This document shows, one piece after another, positions 6,932 to 12,785 of a DNA stretch of 12,785 nt. The notes below the pieces were generated by a model that was not told where the DNA came from, ran no database searches, and saw nothing but the letters and a program-made list of their open reading frames with translations. Position 1 is the stretch's first letter. Each line of letters starts with the position of its first letter. The stretch is from Oscillibacter sp. (lineage in GTDB: Bacteria > Bacillota > Clostridia > Oscillospirales > Oscillospiraceae). Location: positions 1-12,785 of the forward strand of contig JAHHSA010000049.1 in NCBI GenBank assembly GCA_020025475.1, in the 5' to 3' direction. The translations under genes were made by a program, and so were the position numbers.

Positions 6932-7918
6932 TTAGTTCACACGGACAATGCAGGTAAGCGTAGCGCCGCCCACCGTGGCCTTGATGGTGGTGGTGCCTTT
7001 GCCAACAGCCTTCACCACGCCGTCTGCGGAGACTGTGGCAATGCTGCTGTCGCCGCTGGTCCAGATCACCTGATCGGTAGTGCCGGTGACCTTCAGCTTC
7101 ACATCGGGCTCGCCCACATGGGTGGTGTAGTCCTCCTTGCTGAGTTTGGCATTGGTGATGGTCCCCACCTGAGAGGGGGGCGTCACAGGGTCCGTGTTGG
7201 ACACATTGACACGGACAATGCACTCGCCCTTCTTGCTGCCGTCGGTGGCAATGATCTTCACGGTGCCCTTGGAGAGCGCCGTAACCTTACCGCTGGCATC
7301 CACCGTTGCAACATTGGGGTTCTCACTGTACCACTTGTACGAACCGCTGCCGCCGCTGGCCCGGAGGACATTGGTCTCACCGGCCACCTTCACAGTGAAG
7401 TCAGTACTGCTGAGGGTCAGACCCTCCGGCAGAGCCGCAGCCTTCTCATAGCCGTCATTTGCCGCAGGCACGGGAGGCTTGGGCTTGGGCTGATCAACCG
7501 CAGGGTCAGCAGGTCCCTCCGGCATCACAACGGGTGTCTCTCCCTGCGCATCAGGACCTTCCTCCTGGTCGGGATCCTCCTGCGAATCCTGGTCGTCCGC
7601 ATCAGTGGGTGTGGTATCCTCCTCGTCAGGATCTACCGGAGGCAGGACATTCTCGGCAGGCAGCTGGTCTCCCTCCTGACTGCCGAATCGATCCGCCAGC
7701 TGATCGCCGTAGAGCAAATAGGTCAGCAGACCTGCCATAATCAAAATCAGGATAATCAGGGTCGGCGTAATCAGACTGAACTGACGGCTGCGCTTCTTGG
7801 TGCGTCGTCCATTCCGACGTCCCCCCTCCTGCATGTAGCGCTCCTCTTCACAGAACGGGCACTCCTGATACGTATCAGAATATTCTTCCCCACAGATGGG
7901 GCAATGTTTCATTGGCAT
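6932..7918 (-). CDS. Membrane-anchored zinc-ribbon protein with two BIG2 (Ig-like) domains
   Basis: A 328-residue protein with a clear modular order. A short zinc ribbon has C6-x2-C9 and C20-x2-C23 (CPICGEEY, then CPFCEE). A basic stretch RRNGRRTKKRSR (34-45) precedes one membrane segment (about 48-70). A long acidic and proline-rich linker (about 82-150) follows, then two BIG2 Ig-like repeats (about 167-240 and 255-328). Each repeat carries the hallmark of IATV/VATV, then DG/SG, a V-K-A-V/L core and GTxTIKAT. The positive-inside rule puts the zinc ribbon in the cytosol and the Ig domains outside, so the protein may link an intracellular signal or partner to surface adhesion or wall contact. 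That role is inference. The first ATG is chosen because AGGAGG (7925-7930) lies 6 bases from it; the second Met at codon 3 would be 12 bases away. The gene is monocistronic. Confidence 0.88.
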   Translation of the reverse strand: MPMKHCPICGEEYSDTYQECPFCEEERYMQEGGRRNGRRTKKRSRQFSLITPTLIILILIMAGLLTYLLYGDQLADRFGSQEGDQLPAENVLPPVDPDEEDTTPTDADDQDSQEDPDQEEGPDAQGETPVVMPEGPADPAVDQPKPKPPVPAANDGYEKAAALPEGLTLSSTDFTVKVAGETNVLRASGGSGSYKWYSENPNVATVDASGKVTALSKGTVKIIATDGSKKGECIVRVNVSNTDPVTPPSQVGTITNAKLSKEDYTTHVGEPDVKLKVTGTTDQVIWTSGDSSIATVSADGVVKAVGKGTTTIKATVGGATLTCIVRVN

Positions 7919-7956
7919 GGCAAACCTCCTGTTTGGCCTTGTTATATACTTTACAT

Positions 7957-7985
7957 AATATATCGATTTTTTGGAAATTCGTCAA
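7957..7985 (-). promoter_or_regulatory. Promoter of the zinc-ribbon/BIG2 protein gene
   Basis: Minus strand TTGACG (7980-7985), a 17-base spacer and TATATT (7957-7962). Both are near-consensus in an AT-rich setting. The predicted start near 7950 leaves a leader of about 32 bases. Confidence 0.85.
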
Positions 7986-8046
7986 GACTCGACTGCTTTT
8001 TTTATAGGATCTTCTCGATAATTCGGCGTTTTTCCAATACTTTGAC

Positions 8047-8086
8047 CATTCCCGTCGTCTCTAAGACGGACGAAGTCTCCGGAATG
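8047..8086. other. Compact stem-loop element in the 8.0 kb intergenic gap
   Basis: CATTCC (8047-8052) and GGAATG (8081-8086) form outer arms around an inner stem, CGTCGTCT (8053-8060) with AGAC-G-GACG (8064-8072), which has one bulged base. An 8-base asymmetric loop lies between inner and outer stems. It lies upstream of the 7957-7985 promoter and past the terminator of the chr genes, so no known transcript covers it. Function is unknown; it may be chance or a small structured RNA or operator. Confidence 0.3.
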
Positions 8087-8124
8087 TTTCACTCTTTTGA
8101 AAATTCTTTCTGCTTACAAGGCAC

Positions 8125-8155
8125 AAAAAAGCCGCTGACAAAGCGCGTCAGCGGC
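8125..8155 (-). terminator. Rho-independent terminator of the birA-chr-chr operon
   Basis: A 9-bp GC-rich stem (8131-8139 with 8147-8155) with a 7-base loop, followed on the minus strand by six T residues. It sits 39 bases past the last chr stop codon. The plus-strand tail is CTTTTG, so it may also work in the other direction. Confidence 0.92.
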
Positions 8156-8194
8156 CTTTTGATGTTCAGAATCTCACATGTACGCGTTCACCCA

Positions 8195-8779
8195 TCAAAC
8201 CCCAGCCATGTGAAAGACAATTCCCGCCAGGGCGGAGATTCCGATAAAAACGATGGGATGCCAGTTCTTGGTAGCCTTCACCCAGTTGGTAAAAACCAGC
8301 ACAACCAGCGCCAGGGCGATTGCCCGCCAATGGAACAAGTCTGCCAGGGCCCCGGTAGCACGGTATAGATCCATCTGTATCAGCGACTTGAGCACAACCG
8401 TTACACCGGCAGCGGCAATGAGGCCTGTGGAAGCAGGTCTCAGGCCATAGAAGGCGGCCTCCACGTACCGATTGTGGCGGAACTGCTGGAGGGCACGGGC
8501 CACCAGAATCACAATGATCACCGAGGGCAGCACCAGGCCGACGGTGGCTACCAGGGCTCCCAGAATTCCTGCCGTTGTGAATCCCACATAGGTGGCCATG
8601 TTGACGCCGATGGGGCCTGGCGTGGATTCCGACACCGCCAGCATATCCGTCACCTGGGCCTCTGTGAACCACCCGGTCTTATTGGCCATGTCGTACAGGA
8701 ATGGGATGGTGGCCATACCGCCGCCGATGGAGAACAGCCCCACCTTAAAATACTCGTAGAACAGCTGCAAATAAATCAT
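8195..8779 (-). CDS. Chromate-transporter (CHR) family protein, short-chain, second subunit
   Basis: A 194-residue membrane protein of the CHR superfamily, in the short-chain form of one CHR domain. Family marks are FSIGGGMATIPFL near the N-terminus, the segment SESTPGPIGVNMATYVGF and four to six hydrophobic helices. Short-chain CHR proteins usually occur as adjacent pairs thought to assemble as a heterodimer with opposite topologies, and this gene follows another short CHR gene with a 4-base ATGA overlap. Characterised members export chromate using sulfate-like chemistry. In gut anaerobes with no chromate exposure the natural anion is unknown, so the family name should not be read as proven chromate resistance. 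AGGG/GGAGG-type sites lie in the last codons of the upstream gene, supporting coupled translation. Confidence 0.92.
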   Translation of the reverse strand: MIYLQLFYEYFKVGLFSIGGGMATIPFLYDMANKTGWFTEAQVTDMLAVSESTPGPIGVNMATYVGFTTAGILGALVATVGLVLPSVIIVILVARALQQFRHNRYVEAAFYGLRPASTGLIAAAGVTVVLKSLIQMDLYRATGALADLFHWRAIALALVVLVFTNWVKATKNWHPIVFIGISALAGIVFHMAGV

Positions 8780-9330
8780 ACCTCAGCACCTCCCTGTTTT
8801 ACTCTGGCGCACTGAATGGCAAGGCCTGCCAGAGCGGCCAGCACCACAAACAGCACCGGAGAGACATCCGTAAAGACGCTGACAACAAACACCACCAGGA
8901 AAAGAAACATGGTCCATCCATCTGTCACAGCCTTCTTGGCCAGCTTCCGCACCGCGTTGAAGATTTGGACGCAGACACAGGCTCGAATCCCCGCAAAGGC
9001 ATTCTGTACCCAGGCCAGATGCGCAAAATTCGTGATAACGCCTGCCAGCACCATAATAATCACCAGAGAGGGAAACACGATGCCCGCCGTAGCTACCGCG
9101 CCGCCCAGTGTCCCTCCTAGCTTGCAGCCCACAAAGGTGGCTGTGTTCACGGCGATGATACCGGGAGTGCACTGGCCGATGGCATAGTAGTCCATCAGCT
9201 CCTCTTCACTGACCCACCCCCGCTTTTGCTGCAGCTCCCGCTGCAAAATAGGCAGCATCGCCGCGCCGCCGCCAAAGGTCATCACGCCAATTTTGGCAAA
9301 GGTCCAAAATAAGTCCCATAATTTCCGCAC
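8776..9330 (-). CDS. Chromate-transporter (CHR) family protein, short-chain, first subunit (GTG start)
   Basis: A 184-residue integral membrane protein and partner of the following CHR gene. Conserved parts are AKIGVMTFGGGAAMLPIL (12-29), containing the GGG-x-A family motif, and the central segment GQCTPGIIAVNTATFVG. The rest is a series of hydrophobic helices. The start codon is GTG at 9328-9330, chosen because GGGAGG lies 8 bases upstream and the family N-terminus begins there. The gene follows birA after 17 bases, so the pair is transcribed with the biotin ligase gene. Nothing in the sequence explains a functional link between biotin ligation and anion transport; the arrangement may be simple co-transcription. 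Substrate unknown. Confidence 0.92.
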   Translation of the reverse strand: MRKLWDLFWTFAKIGVMTFGGGAAMLPILQRELQQKRGWVSEEELMDYYAIGQCTPGIIAVNTATFVGCKLGGTLGGAVATAGIVFPSLVIIMVLAGVITNFAHLAWVQNAFAGIRACVCVQIFNAVRKLAKKAVTDGWTMFLFLVVFVVSVFTDVSPVLFVVLAALAGLAIQCARVKQGGAEV

Positions 9331-9347
9331 TGTGTTTTCCTCCCAAT

Positions 9348-10352
9348 TTAATCGATGTAACCGTACATTCCCCGGACGGAGGCCTCGCCAGAGCGGACAA
9401 CCCGCTCCACACCCATCTCATTCCGGACGATCAGGCCAAATTCCTCGTCGATGCCGATGGCCTTTGCCACCTCCCGGGTTCCGTCAGGACGGAGCATCTG
9501 CACCATTTTTCCCAGATTTACACAGTCCCGCCGCAAGGCCGTAAGGTACGCGCCCAGCTCCCCGGTCATCAGATCCGCATACAGACGGTCCAATGCCTCG
9601 ATCAACGCCGCTGCCAGCGCAGGCCGGGAGACTGTGTGGCCCAGAGCCGCATCCAGAGATGTAGCCATTTCCGCCACCTCCGGCGTGAAGTCCTCCGCCT
9701 GTTGGTGGACATTCAGTCCGATGCCAAGTGCCAGAGACTGCAGCGCTCCTGTCTCCCCTTCCACCGAAAGCTCCGTCAAAATGCCGCAGACCTTCTTGTT
9801 CCCGATCACCGGGTCATTGGGCCACTTGATGCCGGGTCGAATGCCGCACACCCGTTCCACCGCATCGCACACCGCCACGCCTGCCAGAGCCGTCACTGGC
9901 AGCAATCGCTCCGCCGGCAGGCAGGGCCGCAGCAGTGCCGTGAGATAGATGCCCTTGTTCCGTGGTGACTGAAAGGATCTCCCCATCCGTCCCCGGCCCA
10001 GTGTCTGTTGGTTGGCAATGGCTACGGTGCCGTCCGGGGCCCCCTCCAGCGCAATCTGCCGGATGTAGGTATTGGTGGAGTCAATGGTTTCAAAACAGTG
10101 CAGCTTGCAGCCCACCACCGCAGTCTCCCCCAGAAAGCCGCGGATTTCCGCCTCGCTGAGTACATCCGGTGCCGCCAGCAGCCGATAGCCCAGGCCCGTT
10201 CTGGCCTCGATCTCATATCCCTGCTCCCGCAGCGTCTGAACCGCCTTCCACACGGCAGCCCTGCTCAGCCCCAGTCCGGCAGCGATCTCCTCACCGGAAC
10301 AATAGGTCCCCTCTCGCCGCCGCAGAAGTTCCAATACCGCTGCACGACTCAT
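9348..10352 (-). CDS. birA: Bifunctional biotin--[acetyl-CoA-carboxylase] ligase and biotin repressor
   Basis: A 334-residue BirA of the bifunctional type. It activates biotin with ATP to biotinyl-5'-AMP and transfers it to the lysine of biotin carrier proteins; apo- or holo-BirA dimers of this type also repress biotin genes. An N-terminal winged helix (about 2-60) includes CSGEEIAAGLGLSRAAVWKAV. The catalytic domain has GRGRMGRSFQSP (119-130) for biotinyl-AMP, KWPNDP (176-181), the conserved Lys at 187 in NKKVCGILTE and GIGLNV (210-215). A C-terminal SH3-like domain (about 283-334) closes it. An open frame continues upstream to 10589, but the ATG at 10350-10352 has GGGGAGG just before it and is where the family begins. 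A promoter at 10381-10409 lies between it and the longer frame. The gene leads an operon with two CHR genes. Confidence 0.95.
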   Translation of the reverse strand: MSRAAVLELLRRREGTYCSGEEIAAGLGLSRAAVWKAVQTLREQGYEIEARTGLGYRLLAAPDVLSEAEIRGFLGETAVVGCKLHCFETIDSTNTYIRQIALEGAPDGTVAIANQQTLGRGRMGRSFQSPRNKGIYLTALLRPCLPAERLLPVTALAGVAVCDAVERVCGIRPGIKWPNDPVIGNKKVCGILTELSVEGETGALQSLALGIGLNVHQQAEDFTPEVAEMATSLDAALGHTVSRPALAAALIEALDRLYADLMTGELGAYLTALRRDCVNLGKMVQMLRPDGTREVAKAIGIDEEFGLIVRNEMGVERVVRSGEASVRGMYGYID

Positions 10353-10380
10353 GTCTCCACCTCCCCAAATTTTCCTTACG

Positions 10381-10409
10381 AGTGTACCACGTTTTCCCGG
10401 CCTTGTAAA
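10381..10409 (-). promoter_or_regulatory. birA operon promoter, overlapped by a BirA-type half-site
   Basis: Minus strand TTTACA (10404-10409), a 17-base spacer and TACACT (10381-10386), with TG one base before the -10. The -35 lies inside GGTTTACAA (10403-10411), identical to one arm of the known E. coli BirA operator. The start near 10374 gives a leader of about 22 bases with GGGGAGG. Autoregulation by BirA is plausible but needs the second arm, which is imperfect. Confidence 0.6.
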
Positions 10410-10518
10410 CCGCCGGCCATTGTCAGTTAACCTGTGGATTTGTGTTATAACCGCTCTGATTGGAACGGATTGCGTCAACACAAAAACAAGGTTTTCTTTT
10501 TCAAGTATGATAAAGCTG

Positions 10519-10544
10519 AAGGCCGCTCCAGCTGGAGCGGCCTT
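10519..10544 (-). terminator. 26-bp perfect palindrome, likely terminator of the NhaC-family gene
   Basis: AAGGCCGCTCC and its complement enclose AGCT, a perfect palindrome 20 bases past the transporter stop codon. Its position fits a terminator, but the minus-strand tail (CAGCTTTATC) is a weak U-tract, so it may instead protect the 3' end or end transcription inefficiently. Confidence 0.6.
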
Positions 10545-10563
10545 GGAGACAGCATGAAAACAA

Positions 10564-12339
10564 TCAGGCCTTTTTGGCCTCACGGGCACGGACCACAGCC
10601 AGTACAGCCAGCATCAGCACCACAACAACAGGCAGAGCGATGATGGCGGGCAGATTCTGGGAAACCAGAATACCAGCCAGCAGATAGCCCACCACAGTGA
10701 CGCCTGCCACGGTGATTGCATAGGGCAGCTGTGTGGCCACGTGGTTCACGTGATCGCACTGAGCACCGGCGGAAGCCATGATGGTAGTATCAGAAATGGG
10801 AGAGCAGTGGTCGCCGCATACAGCACCGGCCATGCAGGCGGAGATGCAGACGATAGCCAGGGGGTTATCCATGGGGAACACACTCTGGACAATGGGGATC
10901 AGCATGCCGAAGGTACCCCAGGAGGTACCGGTGGCAAAGGCCAGCAGGCAGCCAATCAGGAACACGATGGCAGGCAGCAGCATCTGCATACCCAGCGCAG
11001 AGGACCGGACAAAGTCACGGACGAAGTACTTTGCACCCAGGGAGTCGGTCATGGACTTCAGGCTCCAGGCGAAGGTCAAAATCAAAATAGCGGGGACCAT
11101 GGCCTTAAAGCCCTCAGGAATGGAGTCCATAATTTCCTTGAAGTTCATGGTGCGGCGGAACAGGAAGTAAAAAATAGCAAAGATCAGGGCAAAGGCGGAA
11201 CCGATGGCCAGGCCCACAGAGGCGTCGGAGTTGGAGAATGCGCTGCCGAAGCTGTGATAGCTGCCGCTGGCAGCATCGAAGAAACCACCGGAATAGATCA
11301 TACCGGTGATGCAGGCAATCACCAGCACCAGGACAGGCAGCACCAGATCCATCACACGGCCCTTTGACTCGTCAGCTGCTTCCTCCATGGAGGCGTAGGG
11401 GTTCTTTCCGGAGAAGATGTCGCCCTCCTTGGCGCTCTCCTCAAAGGTCCGCATGAGACCGAAGTCTGCCTTCATGCATACCAGACCCACCATCATGACA
11501 ATGGTCAGCAGGGCATAGAAGTTATAAGGGATGGCGTGGATGAACAGGTTCAGGCCCTGGCCGTCCTCGGCAAAGGCAGCCACAGCGGCGGCCCAGGAGG
11601 AAATGGGAGCGATGATGCAGATGGGAGCAGCGGTGGAATCGATCAGATAGGCAAGCTTTGCACGGGAGATGTTGTTTTTGTCGGTGATTGGACGCATAAC
11701 GCTGCCCACAGTCAGGCAGTTAAAATAATCGTCCACAAAGATCAGGCAGCCCAGCACAATGGTGGCAAGCTGAGCACCGGCCCGGCTTTTGATGTGGGTC
11801 TGTGCCCACCGGCCGAAGGCGGCAGAGCCCCCCGCCTTGTTCATGAGGCTCACCAGAGCACCCAGAACAACCAGGAAGATCAGGATACCCACGTTGTAGC
11901 TGTCAGAGAGAACGGAGACGATGCCCTCCTCCAGCACGTGGAGGACCGTGCCTTCAAAGCTAAAGTTGGAGTACAGCAGGCCGCCCACCAGGATGCCCAG
12001 GAACAAAGAAGAATAAACCTCCTTGGTCACAAGTGCCAGCGCAATGGCGATGACCGGCGGCAGCAGGGCCCAGATGGTGTTGTAGAACCGGCTGGTGGAC
12101 TCCACGTAGCCCTCGCCCTGGCATTCGGCGCAGACGCCGGTGCCCTGACAGCTCTCACAGGTCTCATCGTAGCCGTAGCACTCCATGCAGATGCCTTTGG
12201 TGCCGCAGGCAGGGCATTCGATCATCTTGGTGCCAGACTCGTCTGTGGGATCAGCGGCAAAGGCGGTGGTGCTCAAAGCCGTACACAGCAGCAGAATTGC
12301 CGCAAACAGTGGCAGAAACGTTCGCAGATGCTTTCTCAT
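10564..12339 (-). CDS. NhaC-family transporter with N-terminal DnaJ-like CxxC domain; probable lysine transporter (LysW type)
   Basis: A 591-residue membrane protein. The main body (about 84-585) is an NhaC-family (Na_H_antiporter) transporter with about a dozen hydrophobic helices. Signatures include CLIFVDDYFNCLTVGSVMRP (198-217), STAAPICIIAPISSWAA (235-251) and GDHCSPISDTT (509-519). Family members exchange Na+ for H+ or organic substrates. The lysine riboswitch directly upstream argues that lysine is the substrate here, as proposed for LysW proteins from comparative genomics. Odd feature: before the membrane domain lie a signal-like leader (1-29, ending TAFAAD) and eight cysteines in four CxxC pairs (C42/45, 51/54, 61/64, 70/73) with GxG spacing, as in the DnaJ zinc-finger domain. 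A leader of this kind would place this finger outside the membrane. AGGAGA precedes the ATG by 6 bases. A palindrome follows the stop. Confidence 0.88.
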   Translation of the reverse strand: MRKHLRTFLPLFAAILLLCTALSTTAFAADPTDESGTKMIECPACGTKGICMECYGYDETCESCQGTGVCAECQGEGYVESTSRFYNTIWALLPPVIAIALALVTKEVYSSLFLGILVGGLLYSNFSFEGTVLHVLEEGIVSVLSDSYNVGILIFLVVLGALVSLMNKAGGSAAFGRWAQTHIKSRAGAQLATIVLGCLIFVDDYFNCLTVGSVMRPITDKNNISRAKLAYLIDSTAAPICIIAPISSWAAAVAAFAEDGQGLNLFIHAIPYNFYALLTIVMMVGLVCMKADFGLMRTFEESAKEGDIFSGKNPYASMEEAADESKGRVMDLVLPVLVLVIACITGMIYSGGFFDAASGSYHSFGSAFSNSDASVGLAIGSAFALIFAIFYFLFRRTMNFKEIMDSIPEGFKAMVPAILILTFAWSLKSMTDSLGAKYFVRDFVRSSALGMQMLLPAIVFLIGCLLAFATGTSWGTFGMLIPIVQSVFPMDNPLAIVCISACMAGAVCGDHCSPISDTTIMASAGAQCDHVNHVATQLPYAITVAGVTVVGYLLAGILVSQNLPAIIALPVVVVLMLAVLAVVRAREAKKA

Positions 12340-12356
12340 GGTTGTTCTCCTATCCT

Positions 12357-12394
12357 AACAAAAGAATGAAGTCATGACAGTGTCATGACTTCAT
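12357..12394 (-). terminator. Riboswitch-controlled intrinsic terminator (expression platform)
   Basis: A perfect 13-bp stem (12366-12378 with 12382-12394) closes a 3-base loop and is followed on the minus strand by TCTTTTGTT. It lies between the lysine aptamer and the ribosome site of the transporter. The 3' strand of aptamer stem P1 (minus TGTCGTG, 12417-12423) can also pair with CATGACA in the 5' arm of this hairpin (12381-12387), giving a competing antiterminator. Confidence 0.92.
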
Positions 12395-12416
12395 AGCATC
12401 AAACGACGTATGGAAC

Positions 12417-12586
12417 CACGACAGCTCTCCGTCTCATTCGAGACGACAGTCCGTGAGATCTTATCCCGCGGCCCGGCTTCGTGTTCCACAGGCGGAAGCA
12501 CCAAACCTCGGCAGACGCCCCTTTCACCTCTCCCCGGACCTGTCCGTATGAGAAAAGATACTTTTGACGCCCGCGCCTCTATCATG
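12417..12586 (-). ncRNA. Lysine riboswitch (L box) aptamer
   Basis: The minus strand carries the conserved L-box elements in order: GATAGAGGCGCG (12572-12583), AAAAGTAT (12558-12565), GTGAAAGGGG (12518-12527), GTCTGCCGAGG (12506-12516), then the P5 hairpin GTCTC-GAAT-GAGAC (12431-12444) and GGAGAGCTGTC. This order and spacing match the Bacillus subtilis lysC leader. P1 pairs CATGATAG (12579-12586) with CTGTCGTG (12417-12424) over 8 positions, including two G-U pairs. Lysine binding would stabilise P1 and release the downstream terminator arm, switching the transporter off when lysine is plentiful. Confidence 0.95.
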
Positions 12587-12600
12587 CGTTAGCGTCCCCT

Positions 12601-12628
12601 ATTATAGACCAGTTTTTCCACTTGTCAA
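12601..12628 (-). promoter_or_regulatory. Perfect-consensus promoter driving the lysine riboswitch and transporter
   Basis: Minus strand TTGACA (12623-12628), a 16-base spacer and TATAAT (12601-12606): both hexamers match the sigma-A consensus exactly. The start near 12594 lies just upstream of riboswitch stem P1, fitting constitutive initiation with control by attenuation. Confidence 0.93.
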
Positions 12629-12634
12629 CGGGAT

Positions 12635-12660
12635 TTTCAAAAAAGCGCTCTTTTTTGAAA
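12635..12660. repeat. AT-rich inverted repeat upstream of the lysine riboswitch promoter
   Basis: TTTCAAAAAA (12635-12644) and TTTTTTGAAA (12651-12660) form perfect 10-base arms around GCGCTC. It begins 7 bases upstream of the -35. It could act as an UP-element-like A/T tract or a regulator site; neither is shown. Confidence 0.45.
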
Positions 12661-12705
12661 TGATTTCAGAATATTCCGCAATTTTCCTCAAGGATTTTCC
12701 AGAAA

Positions 12706-12732
12706 GCAAAAACCTCCCCGGTGGGGAGGTTT
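12706..12732 (-). terminator. Rho-independent terminator of a gene beyond the right edge
   Basis: A 10-bp stem (12710-12719 with 12723-12732), a 3-base loop and a minus-strand TTTTTGC tail overlapping the stem end. Its direction implies a minus-strand gene outside the window. Confidence 0.85.
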
Positions 12733-12741
12733 CAGACTGTC

Positions 12742-12771
12742 GAAAAAGTCCAGCTTATGCTGGGCTTTTTC
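12742..12771. terminator. Bidirectional hairpin terminator
   Basis: A 13-position stem (12742-12754 with 12759-12771, one G-U pair) with a TTAT loop has A-tracts and T-tracts built into its arms, so it reads as a terminator on either strand. It stands 10 bases from the neighbouring terminator, giving a tandem arrangement. Confidence 0.7.
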
Positions 12772-12785
12772 TGTTTGATCGGGTA

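Noticed and set aside
6917..8368. A 483-codon plus-strand frame opposite the BIG2 gene and running into the chr gene.
   Set aside because: It crosses two terminators and a promoter of the opposite strand, with no credible start or domain.
10353..10589. A 79-codon N-terminal extension of birA in the same frame.
   Set aside because: It reads through the promoter and ribosome site of birA and has no resemblance to the family. The ATG at 10350-10352 has GGGGAGG and starts at the known winged helix.
11536..12369. A 277-codon plus-strand frame opposite the NhaC-family gene.
   Set aside because: It is antisense to a well-supported membrane protein, is rich in His/Gln/Gly without domain structure and ends inside the riboswitch terminator.
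12417..12586. T-box leader as an alternative reading of the structured leader.
   Set aside because: There is no T-box AGGGTGGNACCGCG sequence, and the ordered elements match the lysine riboswitch.
1..12785. Mobile elements, CRISPR arrays, tRNA or rRNA genes.
   Set aside because: No transposase or integrase, direct-repeat arrays, cloverleaf or rRNA-like sequence was seen on either strand by reading.

Overview
The window looks like chromosomal core DNA from a strictly anaerobic, fairly GC-rich Firmicute. An Oscillospiraceae-type gut clostridium (Flavonifractor, Oscillibacter or Intestinimonas relatives) is my best guess. The grounds are a single-chain pyruvate:ferredoxin oxidoreductase, YlmH and DUF896 (YnzC) proteins, an L-box lysine riboswitch, strong AGGAGG ribosome sites and consensus sigma-A-type promoters in AT-rich gaps. 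The genus is inference. Every gene I can support lies on the minus strand, so transcription runs from high to low coordinates.

Layout from right (upstream) to left (downstream). At 12706-12771 are two hairpin terminators, one of them for a gene beyond the right edge. Next come a perfect-consensus promoter (12601-12628), a lysine riboswitch (12417-12586), an intrinsic terminator that acts as its expression platform (12357-12394) and an NhaC-family transporter (10564-12339). The transporter carries an unusual signal-like leader and a DnaJ-type CxxC zinc-finger region before its membrane domain. A birA - chr - chr operon follows (10352 down to 8195). Its promoter -35 is covered by a near-perfect biotin-repressor half-site, and a strong terminator ends it. 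A single-gene unit (7918-6932) encodes a membrane-anchored zinc-ribbon protein with two Ig-like BIG2 domains. An operon then encodes YlmH, a DUF896 small protein and an XpaC-like membrane protein (6776-4608). After a 467-base AT-rich gap comes the large PFOR gene (4140-619) with a strong terminator. At the left edge a FUR-family box and promoter precede the N-terminal part of a zinc-type ABC transporter lipoprotein (412 to beyond position 1).

The units are mostly independent housekeeping transcription units rather than one pathway. PFOR supplies acetyl-CoA and reduced ferredoxin. BirA attaches biotin, probably to carboxylases. YlmH serves the ribosome. The transporters handle zinc (inferred), an anion through the CHR pair (unknown) and most likely lysine (NhaC type, from its riboswitch). 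No mobile element, CRISPR array, phage gene, tRNA or rRNA was found. The most interesting item is the riboswitch-controlled transporter with an extracytoplasmic cysteine-rich domain.
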